From positions 1,550,001 through 1,614,000 of the forward strand of contig NC_037311.1 in NCBI RefSeq assembly GCF_000143535.2: 64,000 nt of DNA, given 5' to 3'. The position numbers and the translations under genes are program-made. Below, one piece after another: positions 1 to 11,021 of the stretch. Position 1 is the stretch's first letter, and the number at the start of each line of letters is the position of its first letter. A model generated the notes under the pieces. It worked only from the letters and a program-made list of their open reading frames with translations, did not search any database and was not told the origin of the DNA. This stretch comes from Botrytis cinerea B05.10 (Eukaryota; Ascomycota; Leotiomycetes; Helotiales; Sclerotiniaceae).

Positions 1-1
1 G

Positions 2-937
2 GACTGTCCAGTAGAAGAAGTTTTGATTAAACATACACATGCGGAAGAGCAAGATGAACTCTCGATACCACTTTATGTGAGATACCCTCCAGCTACTAAG
101 ACTTCGAAAGTACCAGTGGTGCTTCTCTTGACAGGACTCGATGGATATCGACCGGATAATACAGTTCGAAGCGATGAGTTTATCAGTCGCGGTTGGGCAT
201 GCGTAATTGCGGAGATTCCAGGGACGGCTGACTGCCCCTCTGATCCAAGTGATCCTTCAGCTCCCGATAGATTGTGGACAAGTGTCTTAGAGTGGATGAA
301 ATTAGGAGACAGGTTTGACATGAGCCACGTGATGGTATGGGGCTTGAGTGCTGGTGGGTATTATGCCGTCAGACTGGCTCACACGCATAAGGATCAACTA
401 AGAGGAGTTGTTGCCCAAGGTGCTGCGGTTCACTACTTCTTCGGTAAAGATTGGCTCGAAAAGGCTGAAGGTCATGAGTATCCTTTCCAGTAAGTTTCCT
501 ATTTCCAGGAGCCTGGGGAGATAAAGTCTAATATTTCCTAGACTTGGTCCAGCTATGGCATTGAAGCACGGGTATACCTCTATAGAAGAATTTAGGAGCA
601 ACGTCCAAAAGAAATTCTCACTGCTGGAAAACGGGGTAATCGATAAGCCTTCGACAAGACTGTTGCTTATCAATGTAAGGTTCTGATTGCATGTGTAACA
701 TACGTCGTGACTGACAGCACATCTGATAGGGTACTTTGGACGGACTAATGCCGATCGAGGATTCCCAACTGTTGTTTGAACATGGAACGCCAAAAGAAGC
801 TCGGTAAGTTACAAACTCATTCATAAGTCCGGTGCTTGTTCGTTAACACTAGTAGTTTCTTTCCTGGTGCCTTACACATGGGTTACCCAATGGCAAATTC
901 GGCAGTGTATCCGTGGATGGAGAGTGTGATGGAATAG
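2..937 (+). CDS. ygh1: Ayg1/Ygh1-type alpha/beta hydrolase, 5' partial
   Basis: The gene runs off the left edge; the frame is open from base 2. Exons I infer are 2-489, 542-674, 730-803 and 856-937, all with GT..AG introns. Seen: a [10 protein letters not shown] segment, the nucleophile elbow [19 protein letters not shown] carrying the likely acid Asp, and [11 protein letters not shown] carrying the likely His. This is the order of an alpha/beta-hydrolase catalytic triad. The spacing and wording match the Aspergillus Ayg1 family as I remember it. In DHN-melanin synthesis these enzymes shorten the polyketide synthase product, here presumably feeding spore or sclerotium melanin. Only the N-terminal cap is missing. 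A paralogous hydrolase of the same family is the main alternative; I am confident of the family and less so of the exact gene name. Confidence 0.85.
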
Positions 938-1619
938 AATGGGGGATGAAGTTATGTTGTGTGCGAAGTAGCCACCACCATCTCAAAGACTCTCTGAGAT
1001 CTGTTTGTCGATGGGCAAAAATGAACTTCTCTGGCGCGATGAAATTATGTAACATATCAGTATACCAACGCGTAAAGTTCAAATGCACCATTGAATCGTA
1101 TATATCTTCTCGCCATTGTAGCTCTAAACATCCAGAATTTTGTTGATATGTCTCCGAAATTTCAACTTTTCTATCAGTGTCGACACTTATATTAAGATTG
1201 CTGAATTTGCACATGAAGCACGCGCCACTCTCCAAGTTTTGATTACATAATCTACAGAAGATGTGATGTGGCTCAATTCCTACCAACGTGGTCTCCACAT
1301 ATATCCGCATCTCGACACGTCCCCAATTAAACGTGTAATCATAACCTGAACAACTGCATAGATGCCAATGCTGATATTGTCGCTCTCTCCTATCAGTCAA
1401 ACCTAGGCGAATGGACATACTTCTTGGACTGCGAATAATCAATTTCCGTAGAAAAGGTGTAGAAGCTGTGCATTGAACGTTTCTCTTGAGAGCCAAAGCC
1501 ATGGCTAGTCCTTTGGATACCAACTCTTCATTATACAAAAGAGTATCAAGATGCATTGCAAGTATGATACGTTTCCATCGAGCTAATACTTCTAAAGAAG
1601 GTTTGTGTCCACAAGTCAT
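849..1619 (-). CDS. long antisense ORF, possible Cys-rich hypothetical protein
   Basis: This uninterrupted 256-codon frame lies on the minus strand between the hydrolase and the INI1-like gene. Its 3' end overlaps the hydrolase's last exon and its 5' end overlaps the proposed first exon of the plus-strand neighbour. It opens with an ATG (MTCGHK). It contains a CRLC...CFMC pair (about residues 119-132) that could bind zinc, and is rich in Trp and His. No family is recognised. Length and composition look protein-like, but the antisense overlap at both ends makes chance plausible. If real, the plus-strand neighbour probably starts later than given here and the two genes are divergent. Confidence 0.3.
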   Translation of the reverse strand: MTCGHKPSLEVLARWKRIILAMHLDTLLYNEELVSKGLAMALALKRNVQCTASTPFLRKLIIRSPRSMSIRLGLTDRRERQYQHWHLCSCSGYDYTFNWGRVEMRIYVETTLVGIEPHHIFCRLCNQNLESGACFMCKFSNLNISVDTDRKVEISETYQQNSGCLELQWREDIYDSMVHLNFTRWYTDMLHNFIAPEKFIFAHRQTDLRESLRWWWLLRTQHNFIPHSIPSHSPSTDTLPNLPLGNPCVRHQERNY

Positions 1620-3082
1620 TATTTCATGTTATCGTCTGCGGCACCGATGGTCTCCCAAAGCACTATCGTCTGCCCAATTACAGAAGGAAGAACTTGTCAA
1701 AAGGATTTTGAACCAGATGATCGAGGTGAGCAGAATCTATCTTATGCTCTTAACTGAATTTTCTGATGCAATAAAACAGGCCAACATTCTGGTGAAAATA
1801 CCTGAAAAGGATACGCCTTCTGGTAGAAATTTGCCGGCAACGATAGAGCAAAGTTATGTTTTGATCCCTGATTATCAGACGGAAAGCTGTAGACCAGGCG
1901 ATTCATGTGATGATTTACTGAGCTCAGGAATATCTGAGCCAAATCAAGTAGTGTTTGGTACAAGCCTCGCGACACAAAATAGCATAATAAGTCGTGAGTT
2001 TGTCTCTATGAGTGAACTTGAACCAGATGCGTCGCGCTTTTTCTTCCCAACTAATATCAATATTCTTGAATCTTCCACAACAATACAAAATAACAAAAGG
2101 CGGCGTACACCCAATACCAATGACAGTTCTCGTGGCATAGAGCAATCAAATAATGGTAAAGAAAACCAGGCCAGCTCAGAATTGTTGACTGTCGTTCCAT
2201 CATCTGTTAGCCATCGAGTGGAATCGGGGTCGCAAAGCCCGGAGACTGCGCAGTCAAATGCTGAAAAGATTGCACAAGAGGTATGTACTACAGGGCTTTT
2301 AATTCAACCCCTAACGTTTTCAGGTTGTCAATCTTCCTTGGCTTACTCAAGGTCTCCAAGAATTGAGGGAAAAATATCCCGATGATCAATACGAACTTGT
2401 TTACGAGAACGAACTACTACAGATCAGATGTCACGACTGTAAAGGACGACTATACAAGGTGCATTATCAAAACTGTGACGTTTCGAATATGGAGTGGCAT
2501 GCAAAGTCGACTGGACATGCCAATAGAGTAGAAGAGAGGTTGGCTGAATCAAGAGGTGAAGCAAGGCTCACAGATGGCGTCAAACACAGACGAGAAGCCC
2601 TCGAAGCTGCAAAAAGAACTGCTCCACAAAGATTTCGAAAGCCAAAATCTAGATCTGCAGTTCCAAGATCTTCTGTAACCCCGCTATACTCAGCACCACA
2701 AAATCCAGGCTCTACTTGGCATGTACCCTTAAATCAAGAAATCTCTCAGCAATCTCGAACAAACAGCCAATATCAACCATCTTCTACGCCAGACCAAGTT
2801 AGGCTCAGTAATCAGCAAAGATTCGAATTAGACAGCCCCAGCGCCACGCCGCCTACTCCTCGACTCATCTTTGAGGAATCTAATCAACATGAGTCGCCTT
2901 ATCCTGGGATAAAACAATTAGAGTTACGTGTCGAGGGCTTGGAAATTGAAAACAGCGCCCATGAACGTACGATCACCGTGTTACAAGATAAACTGCGAAC
3001 ACAACAACAAATAAATAGTACCCACCAATCTGTCATCAAAGATTTAATCCTCCGAGTCCAAGCATTAGAACAAAAAGAATGA
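1501..3082 (+). CDS. protein with INI1-like DNA-binding module and C-terminal coiled coil
   Basis: Exons proposed: 1501-1725, 1780-2280, 2324-3082, giving 494 aa. The second intron is secure (GTATGT, branch CTAAC, CAG) because it joins VVNLPWLTQGLQELREKYP to the following frame. The first intron is 54 bp, a multiple of three, so both spliced and retained forms stay open. Seen: a long low-complexity Ser/Asn/Pro-rich middle, then PWLTQGLQELREKYPDDQ, a CHDC pair and a His-x5-His pair before RVEERL. This resembles the small DNA-binding domain of SNF5/INI1 proteins and of many uncharacterised fungal proteins. The last 60 residues have heptad-like Leu/Ile spacing. No SNF5 core repeat is visible. 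A nuclear DNA- or chromatin-binding role is inference. The start is uncertain: the ATG at 1501 is the first in frame, but another at 1717 would avoid the antisense ORF. Confidence 0.6.
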
Positions 3083-4465
3083 ACTGCAAGGACCGACACT
3101 AGAAGATTTCATTACAGATTCCTGTAACATCAGTGACGACGAATAAAAGGAATGGCGCAGGTGCTAGGCCGACTGAGATTGTGTTTGGTTTAGAAAATAG
3201 TACTGGGATGGCTATCTGGCGGCTGTCTAGTTGTGTCTTGATAATCGAGGAATAATTAGATAAAGACAAATGCATATTGCAAGCTGAAAATCCGTCAAGT
3301 ATGGATGTTAAATGTCTAAACACAATGAAAAACTCCGGTGATCTTTTATTGGTAAAAGATAGATCGGTGTGTATATTGAGCAATGTATATCTTGCTGATA
3401 TAGTGTTAGTCTTGATGTATTTAGAGAAGAACGCGTTATATTTGTAAATTGGTAATTTACAGTTAGCTAAACTCAATACCATCAATTTACTTGTCATTCG
3501 CCAACTCGACGAAGTCTTGGTATATAAGTATTAAATCGCTGAAAGTATCATTAGCTATCAGGGCCATGAAAATTATGGCTTGAGAAGATCGACCGAGACA
3601 TGAAGAGCGAGTACGGACACTAGACGGCAGACAATCTTAATCATGCCTTTCGAATTTCCAATTCAACTCCCACATTATCAATGAGATGGTAGGAATCTAT
3701 CTAATCCTTATTTCTGCCATATTTACTCAATTCAGTAAACGATGCCTCATCCACAAAACGCAGACACAAATAGTGATCATTGAGAGATGCTTGGGAAGGA
3801 AACCCAGAAATTGTCTGCTTGTTGTGTAGGATAGTAAAGCACCTTCTCTATCCGCTCTGTATTGAAAGATTCTTATGATCATGCATCCTCAGTCTATAGA
3901 GCTAAAACTACGTTTAGAAATTCTTAACTCAGCAAAAGCTACTAGCTTAGCACCCTCGCTAAAGTATACATTATGATGGAAAATCTGATACAAGACTATC
4001 ATTCATCATACTTCACAGAGTGTGAATTCATTGATACTCTTAGCAATACATTTGATGACTTCGAAGGACATCTAAAGGAGCTGTACCGCGCAGATGCAAG
4101 ACTGGTCATGATTTGGAGGCGCTCACACGTCATGGTATTAGAAATATCAATGGATAATCAATCGCATGAGATCTCTAAGCCTATCCCCTGTTTTTGGTTT
4201 ACGAAATGTCTGTATGACTTTTCCAAGTATACTTTTTTACCAACTTGATTGTTTCCGCCGGCAGGATATCGAGTTCTGAGCACTGATATTCAATTATTGG
4301 AGAAATATAAATTGAATAACAACAAACGCAAGTGAAAATTTGGGGATACGTTTGAAAATATCGTGTGAATCCGTGCGTACATTCTCAAAGAAATCATCAA
4401 ATAACCACGCATGAGGCTTCTACTTCTTACATCGACTTCCTACAATCCATTACCATCGATATCCC
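3083..4465. other. intergenic, AT-rich, no convincing gene
   Basis: Two weak frames exist: a 132-codon minus frame at 3099-3497 and a 91-codon plus frame at 3973-4248. Neither shows a motif, splice support or convincing composition. This is the shared 3' flank of two converging genes. Confidence 0.6.
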
Positions 4466-5856
4466 TCAAGCCATTGCATCAAATGGCCCTCTCAACGTCT
4501 CTTCATAAGGCTTTTGGAAGACCTCAGGATTCTTCCACATCTGTCTGACATACTCATTTCTTTTCTCCATCGTTTCCGGCGTGGTAACTCTTCGTTCTCC
4601 TTGTGCTCGAGCACCCGCTACTAACAAGGCAGTTTTAGGTTGTCGCATTTCTGCAAATTCGGCGAAAATCTTCGTCAATTCTTCTGTGGGAAGATCGCTA
4701 CCGGCGTTGGGGAGGAGTCGCTGGAGATGATAGCAATCCTCCCTATCAAAATATCAGCAAGTCACTAAAAAGTTGGAGAAATAGTATCAACATACATAGC
4801 TTGATTGGCACCCTGGCCCAAATGTGGACTTGTAGGATGTGCAGCATCACCAATGAGGATACATCTTCCATCATACCACTGTTTGGCCTCCAGGCCTGGT
4901 CGATCGTAGACTCCATATCTAAGTAATCTTTCCGCACTCTTGATCATCTCTGGAATTGGCTCGGTCCAGTCATCGAATTGACTTAAGAGCTCTGCCCTTT
5001 GATCCTCAAGCTCTTCGGGTGTTGATATGCGCCACGTTTCTTTTTGTTCTTCACTCTGTCGCTGTGTGATTGCCCATGATGAGTGGGTCGAAGAGATGGG
5101 ATATTGAAAAAAATGAGCGGACGGACCGAAAACATTCAGGAGAGTGTTGCGAAGGGATGGCGGTGTGGGAGAAAATCCAGTAGTCTGGGCAACGTTAGTA
5201 TTGCCACTGAAAAGGGATGGTATAACAAACCTGGATTAATCCCGTATATGTAGGTTCGGGCTCATTATATCCTTTACGTTTAAGCAATATCTCTCTCGAC
5301 GCAGCTTTAATGCCGTCACAACCAACGAGAAACGATGCTTCAATCCTCTCTCCGGCTTCTGAGATCGCTACCACGCTGGTCTCGCTCTCTTCAATCTTGG
5401 CTAGTTTCCATCCCGAGTGAAATTCGATACCTGCATCTACAACAGCCTTTTCAAGAGCCAGATTGAAAGTGCTTCTTTTAGTTCCACAACCTGGCTGGCC
5501 ATATATTTCCTTGAAATGCTTGAGAAAATCGCCGCTTCCAAGAACTTCACCTGTATGAGTCTGATCCAAAGAATATTCTCCCCATGGCGCATTATCAGTT
5601 ACTATCGTGGCAAGACCGACCAAGTCGAGTACTTTGAGACTACGATACCTATCATTAGCCTTCATTTTGAAGTAGACGATTCATCAAGAACATACCCGTT
5701 GGGCTGTAGAAACAGCGATGCACCTGCATCTCCCAGTTCCTTAACTTTTTCCACAACGATTGGAGTATATCCTTTTTTCTGAAGCAGAATTGCAATCACC
5801 GGACCTGCAATACCACAGCCAACGACAATGACTTTTTTCGAAATCTCTTGAGACAT
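4466..5856 (-). CDS. FAD-dependent monooxygenase (salicylate hydroxylase-like)
   Basis: Four exons read on the minus strand: 5856-5696, 5648-5231, 5184-4796 and 4742-4466, giving 414 aa. Introns are short with GTATGT, GTTTGT and GTATGT donors. Seen: an N-terminal Rossmann fingerprint GCGIAGP at residues 13-19, a VGCDGIKAASRE segment typical of the DG motif that contacts FAD and NADPH, and a C-terminal GDAAHPTSPHLGQGANQAMED block at about 305-325 that binds FAD ribityl and pyrophosphate. These three motifs define the class A (group 3) flavoprotein hydroxylases. The enzyme should hydroxylate an aromatic or related ring using NAD(P)H and O2; the substrate cannot be told. I chose the ATG at 5856 because it places the Rossmann strand at the usual distance. 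An upstream in-frame extension has no family character. Confidence 0.88.
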
Positions 5857-6629
5857 ATTGATATACTGATAAACACCGAGAATAAAGTGAAAGATGTGAA
5901 TGAATGTTGACTTCAAACTGGAAGTTTGATGGAAGCCATTTATATACACTTCTTTCTCTTTGAAGCCCCCGCTCCCATGTCAGGAGATTCCAGAAGATGG
6001 AGATCGGAATGTCCGCGGACCAAGGCGCACAATTGCCTGATGACTGTACGGCCGCCAACCACGCGATATCTATAATCGAGCAGCCAATTCTAGTTAGTTA
6101 GCCTTCGATGCGCAAGGCCGTGACTCATATTTGAGGAATAGCATGCTGCTCATTGTGGTATGCGATATGTTGTGCCGGCAACATAATAATATTCACAGCT
6201 TGTGATTGGAGCCACAAACGCAGTCTCACATGCGAAGACTCATCGGAGGAATATTTTGGATTGATTACTGGAAGTTTTAACGCGAATGCTTTCTAAGGGA
6301 TTCAAAGCCCTCATAGACTATTACATGCAGCTCACGTGCAGTGCCGTTCCTTTGACAAAGATAGGATTTGAATGGCTTCCAGACATGGTAAAAGTTTCGT
6401 AGGAAGGGCAATCCGGATGATAATCAAAGCTTACTTTTCTCCTTTATTTTATGGAGTTGATCCACTTGTGCAACTCCACAGACAAATAAAAGTTCAGATG
6501 GGAATAGGAAGGAACAAAAATTCAGCAAGACAGTCTAAGGGATCAAAAGTATCGTAAATAATTGAACCCCAATCGCAATCGCTCATATTGAAATGTTGGT
6601 TTCGGGGAGAGCAAAAATCAAAAGATATC
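5857..6629. other. intergenic, upstream of the monooxygenase
   Basis: No gene seen. Only short frames occur (for example 6372-6557 plus), without motifs. It presumably holds the monooxygenase promoter. Confidence 0.6.
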
Positions 6630-6709
6630 GACGTCGGCATGATTCGAACATGCGCCCCCGAAAGGAATTGATTTCTAGTCAATCACGTTAACCACTCCGT
6701 CACGACGCC
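6630..6709 (-). tRNA. tRNA-Ser (anticodon AGA)
   Basis: The reverse complement folds as a complete 80-nt type II tRNA. A 7-bp acceptor stem (GGCGTCG with CGACGTC, one G-U pair) closes it. The D arm carries GAGTGGTTAA. A TTGA/TCAA anticodon stem flanks the loop CTAGAAA, giving anticodon AGA. A long variable arm (about TCCTTTCGGGGG) is typical of serine tRNAs. The T arm is GCATG-TTCGAAT-CATGC. A-box and B-box promoter elements are therefore internal. There is no intron and no encoded CCA. It would decode UCU and, after A34-to-inosine editing, other UCN codons. Confidence 0.93.
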
Positions 6710-7589
6710 TTTGATAATATGTTAAAAGTGCCAACTATCCTAGTATATATTACAATTCAAACCTCAGATGAAGCCACACACTCCCAACCCCTACAATTCC
6801 CGCACACGTACCAGCAATTTCCACTCAATGAACGAACGAACCTCGAAAATAAGATCTAATGTTCAAGTAATAACTCATTCCAATCCAACGATCCATATCA
6901 CCCACACCCTATTCGAAATTCGTAGCCAGCATCCCATTTCCCAACCCAACCCCTTCATCACATCGCCTAACTTTTCTACATGAAAGCCTAACCTAATTAA
7001 TTGATCATACACTATCCATCCCCTTCTTTTCGCGAGCACAATCTCCAGAAGGAAACAGCCGGATTCGTTTCCCCTGTATCTTGAAGCTGCTCTGTAATTT
7101 TAAATTATCCATCGATTGTCCATCCGGGCCTAATTCGCGCACCGAGGCATTCAGGGCCGGCTATCTGGAAACTTGCCGTGGTGTGGTCTAAATCGGTACA
7201 CTTAATTTAAGTTAGATGGATAGCCCAGACAATCGTGATAACAAATGAAGTGGTGTTTCTCGCTCAAGAAAGTGTGAGATCGCAGAGGTGGATGTTTTGA
7301 TGCCAGAGACTTCCTTTATCACGAGTAAAATTGAGATTGTAGATGACTTCTCGTTCCTAATCGTATTCCAGGACATTCATAAATAGTTTACAAAATGGTG
7401 TTCAGAAGCCAGAAAGAACATAAAAAAGCCAGGTTTTATGATTGTTCTCCGAGAGATGGGGAAAGAGTGTTTATTTAATCATTTCAAATTGCCAAAATAA
7501 CTTATTAGGCATCTATATCTAAACGCAAAAATGCTAATCCGGGGGGGTATCATTACATGTAATCGCAGTCCAACGCCAAAGCAAACCCC
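6710..7589. other. intergenic between tRNA-Ser and the RGS-LOV gene
   Basis: No coding or RNA gene recognised. A weak plus frame at 6768-6983 is low-complexity. The stretch is the 3' flank of the RGS-LOV gene and the 5' flank of the tRNA. Confidence 0.6.
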
Positions 7590-9532
7590 TCAAAATCTCT
7601 CCAGCTTCGGCGCCACAGTCAAAACGACCCATCCAACTCTGCCCATCTCATCTTTACAAGGTGTAAAATGACAGACATATTTTTCCTCGGCCTTCTTCCA
7701 CCCTTTCTCTCTATTTGTCGTTGTGCCACTAAAAATATTTTGTGACTTCTTGATCTCTTCAATTCCAGTCAGAAGTCCCGTTTCGACTGATACTGCTCGT
7801 CCGGCTTTGATACCTTCTCTAACCACATTTTTGAAGGTGCGCGGTACAGACGACGGGGAGTGTTCTGTGAGAACTTTGAAGATATCTTTATCGACAATAG
7901 GAGCTACGAGGCCATTGGGCATGTTTAGATTAAGCATGTCCACTATACCCGGAGAGAAGTATTTGACAATTAGATTTTGTGACTGTGGTTGGTAAGATAG
8001 GACAAGATACTGTTTTGGATGTCAGTGAAGTTCAAGCAGCTTTTGTATCTCGGAACACACCTTTGAATAAGCCGTATAGAATTCTTCAACTTGTGTTTTG
8101 AATTGTAGCTTTCCGATCCGATCGATCAATTCGCCTTCCATCCCAGCTTCGTCTCGGATTTCTACAGTATTCGCCTTGTACTTTTTGAAGCTTTTGAAAA
8201 ATGAGGTTTTCCCATAGTTGCTTGCAGTATTGGACTCCTTGCTTCGAACACTCGGGGTCTTGTTACTCCCCTCTATAAAGCTCCCGGTGTCCTCATCGTT
8301 CAGACTCAAAATTCGAAGAACATCGGTGCGACTGTGAATAGTCGTACTGCAGTTGATTTGTCCACCGAGAAAGAATCTGACGTCCCCATTACCGTCAAGT
8401 AAAGGAGATACGTAAAGGAGATTCCAGAATGGATCGCCATTTTTGCGATAATTCAGAAGTAATTCAACTGTCTCCTCACAGTTTTCAATGGAAGTTCGTA
8501 GACGTTTGGTTGCTTGTCGATCGGTAAACGATCCTTGTAGGAAACGACAGTTTCGAGGTATTATATCTGATCGGGAATATCCCGTGACAGAGACGAACCC
8601 GTCCGAAGCAAATACAATTGGGTTATCGGCTCGCCTTGGTTTTGTCAGTTTGGTATCTAGAAAAACAGAAATCCTTGGGTAAAACATACCTTGGATCAGT
8701 CAAGCAAAAACAGTCACCTAGACCTGGATATCTTTCCTTATCATTTGCCAACGCCATAGTCGCGGAGGCAGTAACCTGGTGTTTTACAAAACGCGGATAC
8801 AAATCACTAGCTAGCAATTTCTCAATTTGCTCCTGGGACCCATTGAAGATGTCTTCAAGACCGGGAAGAACATTATGCGTCGCACCCTTGATATCATGTG
8901 ATAATCGTCGAGCATGAGAATTGGAAATATTGATTTGCTTTGGTGCTTCTGACGAAACATAGGTTGAGTAAATCGTGGAAAGAAGACGTGTCGCTTCGTC
9001 TATTAATCGATTATACTCATCAATCTAGTTTGGCACCTTTAGCACTTGACTCCACGCGAGTAATTCATTATTAGCATACCTTTTGCAAAAATTCAAGGTT
9101 TTCCGAACAAGCACGACCTTGACAAAACTTCAAGAATCGATGCGCGGTCGTTGGATTATGAAGCACAATATAAAACACTTCAGAGCTAAAGAAATCTGCA
9201 AAGTTTCCCGCGCTACTCAGCCCTAAACCATTGCCATTGCTACCATTCCTACTGCTTACACTTCCTTGATTACTAGGACTTGTTTGTGTCGAGCCTTTTG
9301 TGCTACTTCCGGCATCTCTAGAAAAAGTGATGCGGCGTGGGCTCTCAGATGTAGATTTGGCAGAATTGGGGGTTATCGGAACACGCTTTGAATTTGGAGT
9401 CTGGGCTCTTTCAGGACATGCTGATAGTGGAGGTAAAGGGGCGGTTTTGTTGTATGAATCGTACTCATCGCTGAAGGATCTCGACGGTGGTCCATCCCTG
9501 TTCTGATAGTAGTGGTCAATTGCGTCCGTCAT
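7590..9532 (-). CDS. LOV4: RGS-LOV photoreceptor (BcLOV4-type)
   Basis: Exons on the minus strand: 9532-9080, 9024-8690, 8634-8061 and 8009-7590, giving 593 aa. The order seen is a Ser/Thr/Pro-rich disordered N-terminus (1 to about 105), an RGS-like helical domain (about 110-245, starting FFSSEVFYIVL), a LOV domain (about 250-370) with IPRNCRFLQG, a linker with a basic stretch FFKSFKKYK, and a C-terminal PAS-like domain of unknown function. By this exon model the photoactive Cys of NCRFLQ is residue 292, which I recall as the flavin-adduct Cys of Botrytis cinerea BcLOV4. From the literature on that family, blue light drives the protein to anionic membrane lipids through the basic amphipathic linker, linking light to G-protein signalling. 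I start at the ATG at 9532. The frame stays open to 9676, but that extension is hydrophobic and unlike the family. Confidence 0.93.
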
Positions 9533-11021
9533 TTTTATGCCAAGTCTAACTGAAGCACTTAGGGCAATAGTCAAAAAACACGTGAGAAAGAACGCATAGA
9601 AAATGCCAAAGCCATAACGAACCACAAAGTGGCGCTTCCTTAAGGTAAAGTAGTAAATATTGAAGGGGCGGGCCAATTTTCAGCGTAGCTCTGGAGTCTT
9701 GATAACTACTAGATTTGGCAGTGTGGAGCGACCCGTGCTCAAAGATTTCCTTCTTGGCCTGTAAAACAGATCAGGATACGGAAAATCATGAGCCGCAGAC
9801 CCGCCTGTTCAGGAGGTGGACTCCGATCTAATCTAGATATGATTGGTAAAGCCATTTCCTCCACTTTGGTTGAATCCAAAGGGTAAAGGAAAGGGTGTTC
9901 GTCTTGTCTCAAATGAATATGACGATGTGCACACTGCAGAGAACGGCACAGGCTTTCACAGAAGCCAGCCGCGTGATTATCAGACGAACAGCAGGTCCAT
10001 GTAGCAAGGTACCTCACCCTAAATCATAACCAACCAGAACCAGAATCCGCATCGTGCCGTTCAAATTCGAATAAACTGTGCGGCACTAAAGGTGATTGAT
10101 AATCCCTGATGTGCAATTTCGATTTTCGTATGTGGATCCTTTATCAATTTTCTGAGTCTTTTTTCAGTCCTTATCCGCCTTCGAGTGGCCGAGGATGCAA
10201 CACAAGAAGGAGTACTGTGCCGCAATATATCGTACACTATGTATATGAATACAGGCAGGGAATAGGCATCGGATACCTGGTACTTGGGAAATCTTGGTTG
10301 CATCCCTGGTTCGATTCGTTAAATCTGGATACTTAGAGAGCGAGATGAGGTCCATAGTCAGATAGTTAGACCTCGGACTAAGAAAGTTTCCGAACAAGCG
10401 AAAAATGAAGGAGAATCGAACCTAAACAGCGAACACGCTTGATTATTCAATGATAGGTCTTGGAAAAAGAAAGGCGAAAGAAAAAGACAATTCGGACAAA
10501 AAATCTCGATAAGGTTCTAAGACGAATCTACAAACTCAATATTGATCCTAGCTGCGGCGCCACAGGTGCTGGGGAAACCATGTCGCTAGACCCTGAAATT
10601 GCATTTGATTTTCGTAAAGACGGCTCCCACCCCACCAATGATATATCTCACACTTATTCTCCGTTCACATTGCAACTCCCGGTATTGCTCATGGAAATTT
10701 CATTTCGTGACTTTTCCCTTAAGAGGAACAGCTGCCAAGAGTCGATGATATTGAATTGTTTGATTTATGTATCTGGTCGCGATTGTTGTAATCATACAAG
10801 ATCAAGAATTTACATTCGGGGAATGTACGGGAAATGTATGTCATTTTCTCATAATTCGTACGTATTTACCATTTCAAAAGTCATCGCAAGTGCGTACGGG
10901 CTCTGGAAAGGTGTAATCTATTTACGAGAAGTGTAAGTCTGCCTTATTTCCTCCATGCGTCACATCTCTATCGAACTGAAAACATATTCGACGTCAACAT
11001 CGTTATGAATTCACATCTCCT
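9533..11021. other. intergenic, RGS-LOV promoter side
   Basis: No gene recognised. A 158-codon plus frame at 10460-10936 has no motif and mixed low-complexity composition, so I do not call it. The stretch should include the 5' leader of the RGS-LOV gene and the 3' flank of the DUF1996 gene. Confidence 0.55.

Noticed and set aside
398..793. 131-codon minus frame inside the hydrolase
   Set aside because: Antisense shadow of well-supported hydrolase exons; no motif.
3099..3497. 132-codon minus frame
   Set aside because: AT-rich intergenic DNA, no motif, no splice continuity.
9533..9676. N-terminal extension of the RGS-LOV frame (hydrophobic helix)
   Set aside because: Open by chance; unlike the known protein, and residue numbering of the photoactive Cys agrees with the ATG at 9532.
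10270..10330. GGTTCGATTC B-box-like motif
   Set aside because: No matching A box or cloverleaf on either strand.
10460..10936. 158-codon plus frame
   Set aside because: No domain, no splice signals, mixed low-complexity; not distinguishable from chance.
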